A stretch of DNA of 42,436 bases from Desulfuromonas sp. (GTDB lineage Bacteria > Desulfobacterota > Desulfuromonadia > Desulfuromonadales > BM501), in assembly GCF_002868845.1 (NCBI RefSeq), contig NZ_PKUB01000015.1, positions 20,076 to 62,511 on the forward strand. The letters run 5' to 3'. Shown here piece after piece: positions 40,897 to 42,436 of this stretch. The position numbers and the translations under genes were made by a program. The first letter of the stretch is position 1; every line of letters begins with the position of its first letter. The notes under the pieces are model-generated. The model was not told the DNA's origin. It did no database searches and saw only the letters and a list, made by a program, of their open reading frames with translations.

Positions 40897-42436
40897 TTAC
40901 CCCAAACTCTTCGAAACAACCTCGTACAGGTCCCGGGAGATCCCGCCGGTATCGAGGATGCGCTTCAGCTGACCCCGCATCAATCGCTGGCGCCCCTCGT
41001 CGTAGCGCCGCCAACGGCTCAGCCCCCCGGCCAGGCGCGCCGCCCCCATGGGGTTGAGGGGGTCGAGCTCCAGAACCCGGTCGGCGATAAAGGCGTAGCC
41101 CTCCCCGCTGGCGGCGTGGAAAGCGGCCGGGTTGGCCATGGAGAAAGCGCCGACCAGGGCCCGCACCCGGTTGGGGTTCTTGATGTTGAAGTCGGGGTGG
41201 GCGGCCAGGCGCTTCACCTCGGCGAGGGTCCCGGCCCTCTTGGAAGCCGCCTGCAGGGTGAACCACTTGTCGAGCACCAGAGGCTCGTGCCGCCAGCGGC
41301 CGTAGAACGCGTCGAGGGCCTCCTGCCGCCCCGGCAGGTCGCTGTCGGCCAGGCAGGAAAGGGCCGCCAGCTCGTCGGTCATGTTGCCCCCCCGGCGCAG
41401 CTGCTCCAGGCAGAGCCCGACGCCCTCGCCCTCCTCCAGGGTCATCAGGGTGGCCAGGCAGAGGTTCTTCAGAGAGCGCCGCCCCACCGCCCGTGGCTCC
41501 ACTGAGTAGGGTCCCGGCTCTTCCAGGGAGCGGTAGCGGCCGATCAGCTCGGCCTCCAGGGTGCGGGCGAGTTCCCGACGCAGGAACTGGCGGACGGCGC
41601 GGACCGCCTCCGGGTCGATGACCTCCATCTGCTCGCCGAGAAAAGTCTCGGCCGGCAGGGTCAGGGCCAGGGCGAGCAGGGCCTCGTCCGCCTCGGTGTC
41701 GAGCAGGGTCTTGGCGAAGGCCTCGGCCAGCAGGGGATCGAGCTCCAGGGCCTCGCCGCGCCGGTGCCGGTCGACGAGGCGGGCAGAGACCCGCAGGACC
41801 AGCTGCTGGCCCGCCTCCCAGCGGTTGAAAGGATCTCCGTCGTGGGCCATGAGAAAGGCCAGCTCCCCGTCGGAATAATCGAAGCGCAGGGTGACCGGGG
41901 CCGAGAAGTCGCGCAGCAGCGACGGAACCGGCCTTTCTGGCACGTCGACGAAGCGGAAGGTCTGCTCCTCCTGGGTCAGCTCGAGGACCCGCTCCGCCGC
42001 CCCGGGGGCCGTCTCCCCCTCCAGGCGCAGGGGGATCTCCCGCCCCTGCGCATCGAGCAGGCCGACCGTCAGGGGGATGTGAAAGGGCTCCTTCGCCTCC
42101 TGGCCCGGGGTCGCCGGGCAGCTCTGGCGCACGCTCAGCGTGTAGCTCCGGGCCTCTTCGTCCCAGGATGCCTCCGCCGCCAGCTCCGGAGTGCCCGCCT
42201 GGCTGTACCAGAGGGCGAAGCGGGAGAGGTCCCGCCCGCCCGCCTCGGCCATCGCCGCGAGGAAGTCGTCGACCGTCGCCGCCTGGCCGTCGTGGCGCGA
42301 CAGGTAGAGGCGCAGCCCCTCCCGGAACCGCTCGGGGCCGAGCAGGGTGTGGTACATGCGGATCACCTCGGCCCCCTTGTTGTAGACCGTGGTGGTGTAG
42401 AAGTTGTTGATCTCCACGTACGACTCGGGCCGCACC
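40897..42436 (-). CDS. pepN: Aminopeptidase N, M1 family (N-terminal part off window)
   Basis: C-terminal 512 residues of a PepN-type zinc aminopeptidase (full family length about 870). The first visible part has EINNFYTTTVYNKGAEVIRMYHTLLG, containing the transition-state Tyr (VYNKGAE). FREGLRLYLSRHDGQAATVDDFLAAM, DLSRFALWYSQAGTPEL and the alpha-helical C-terminal domain follow (LRRGGNMTDELAALSCLAD, YGRWRHEPLVLDKWFTLQA, HPDFNIKNPNRVRALVGAFSMANPAAFH). The zinc site (HExxH) lies beyond the right edge. No stop or frameshift is visible in this part. Confidence 0.95.
   Translation of the reverse strand, partial: VRPESYVEINNFYTTTVYNKGAEVIRMYHTLLGPERFREGLRLYLSRHDGQAATVDDFLAAMAEAGGRDLSRFALWYSQAGTPELAAEASWDEEARSYTLSVRQSCPATPGQEAKEPFHIPLTVGLLDAQGREIPLRLEGETAPGAAERVLELTQEEQTFRFVDVPERPVPSLLRDFSAPVTLRFDYSDGELAFLMAHDGDPFNRWEAGQQLVLRVSARLVDRHRRGEALELDPLLAEAFAKTLLDTEADEALLALALTLPAETFLGEQMEVIDPEAVRAVRQFLRRELARTLEAELIGRYRSLEEPGPYSVEPRAVGRRSLKNLCLATLMTLEEGEGVGLCLEQLRRGGNMTDELAALSCLADSDLPGRQEALDAFYGRWRHEPLVLDKWFTLQAASKRAGTLAEVKRLAAHPDFNIKNPNRVRALVGAFSMANPAAFHAASGEGYAFIADRVLELDPLNPMGAARLAGGLSRWRRYDEGRQRLMRGQLKRILDTGGISRDLYEVVSKSLG

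Noticed and set aside
1-42436. CRISPR arrays, prophage, restriction or other defence genes
   Set aside because: No regularly spaced repeats, no phage structural or integrase genes, and no recognisable defence domains were found. The repeats present are hairpins or isolated motifs.

Overview
The window is high-GC chromosomal DNA. Gene content and order suggest a Desulfuromonadota bacterium (Geobacter/Desulfuromonas/Pelobacter relatives): a hemA-hemC-cobA/hemD-hemB operon that also carries a CcsA-type cytochrome c biogenesis gene, HDOD, HD-GYP and GGDEF signalling proteins, a PEP-synthase/PPDK regulatory protein and RdgC. The taxonomic call is inference from gene content; there is no rRNA or other phylogenetic marker in the window.

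Layout. (1) 1-1268, minus: 5' part of proV (osmoprotectant ABC ATPase) preceded by a MarR-type regulator with a palindromic operator. (2) 1483-1971, minus: a hotdog thioesterase with an intrinsic terminator on each side. (3) 2338-7153, plus: four-gene glucosylglycerate (compatible solute) cluster: glycerate kinase, GpgP-type phosphatase, GpgS-type synthase and a GH13 glucosylglycerate/sucrose phosphorylase-like gene broken by an in-frame TAA. A tRNA 3'-end remnant lies just beyond it (7310-7337). (4) 7364-11948, minus: DegP-type protease, OmpR-type two-component system, PpsR. (5) 12175-15956, plus: prmA, rsmE and a 697-aa zinc-ribbon/acidic/RDD membrane protein. (6) 15993-16831, minus: 75-aa protein plus an MBL hydrolase with a TAG near its C-terminus. 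(7) 16987-21966, plus: dapF, HAD nucleotidase, HDOD-GGDEF protein, nfo, dtd, darP. (8) trxA, minus. (9) 22532-29581, plus: SIS protein, precorrin-2 dehydrogenase, CcsA-like protein, hemA, hemC, cobA-hemD, hemB, bounded by a TTGACA/TATCAT promoter and a strong terminator. (10) DUF2270-like membrane protein and M16 peptidase, plus. (11) 939-aa GAF/AAA+ sigma54 activator, minus, divergent from rdgC. (12) 35914-39227, minus: HEAT-repeat protein and an HD-GYP gene sharing an N-terminal module; the HD-GYP gene has an in-frame TGA. (13) 58-aa charged protein, SDR-like epimerase, and the C-terminal part of pepN cut by the right edge.

How the parts fit. proV, the MarR regulator and the glucosylglycerate cluster form an osmotic-adaptation block: solute import on one side, synthesis and (if the phosphorylase is functional) recovery on the other. 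Half-sites of the form TTCGTGT occur in the MarR operator and in the cluster promoter region, suggesting a common regulator. The long hem operon supplies siroheme/heme and couples it to cytochrome c maturation.

The most notable feature is three in-frame nonsense codons, one each of TAA, TAG and TGA, in three otherwise intact reading frames. Each is explained by one coding-strand G-to-T change (GAA, GAG and GGA are the likely ancestors). They may be real pseudogenisation, readthrough, or consensus errors; raw reads would decide. I found no CRISPR array, no intact insertion sequence, and no convincing defence system.
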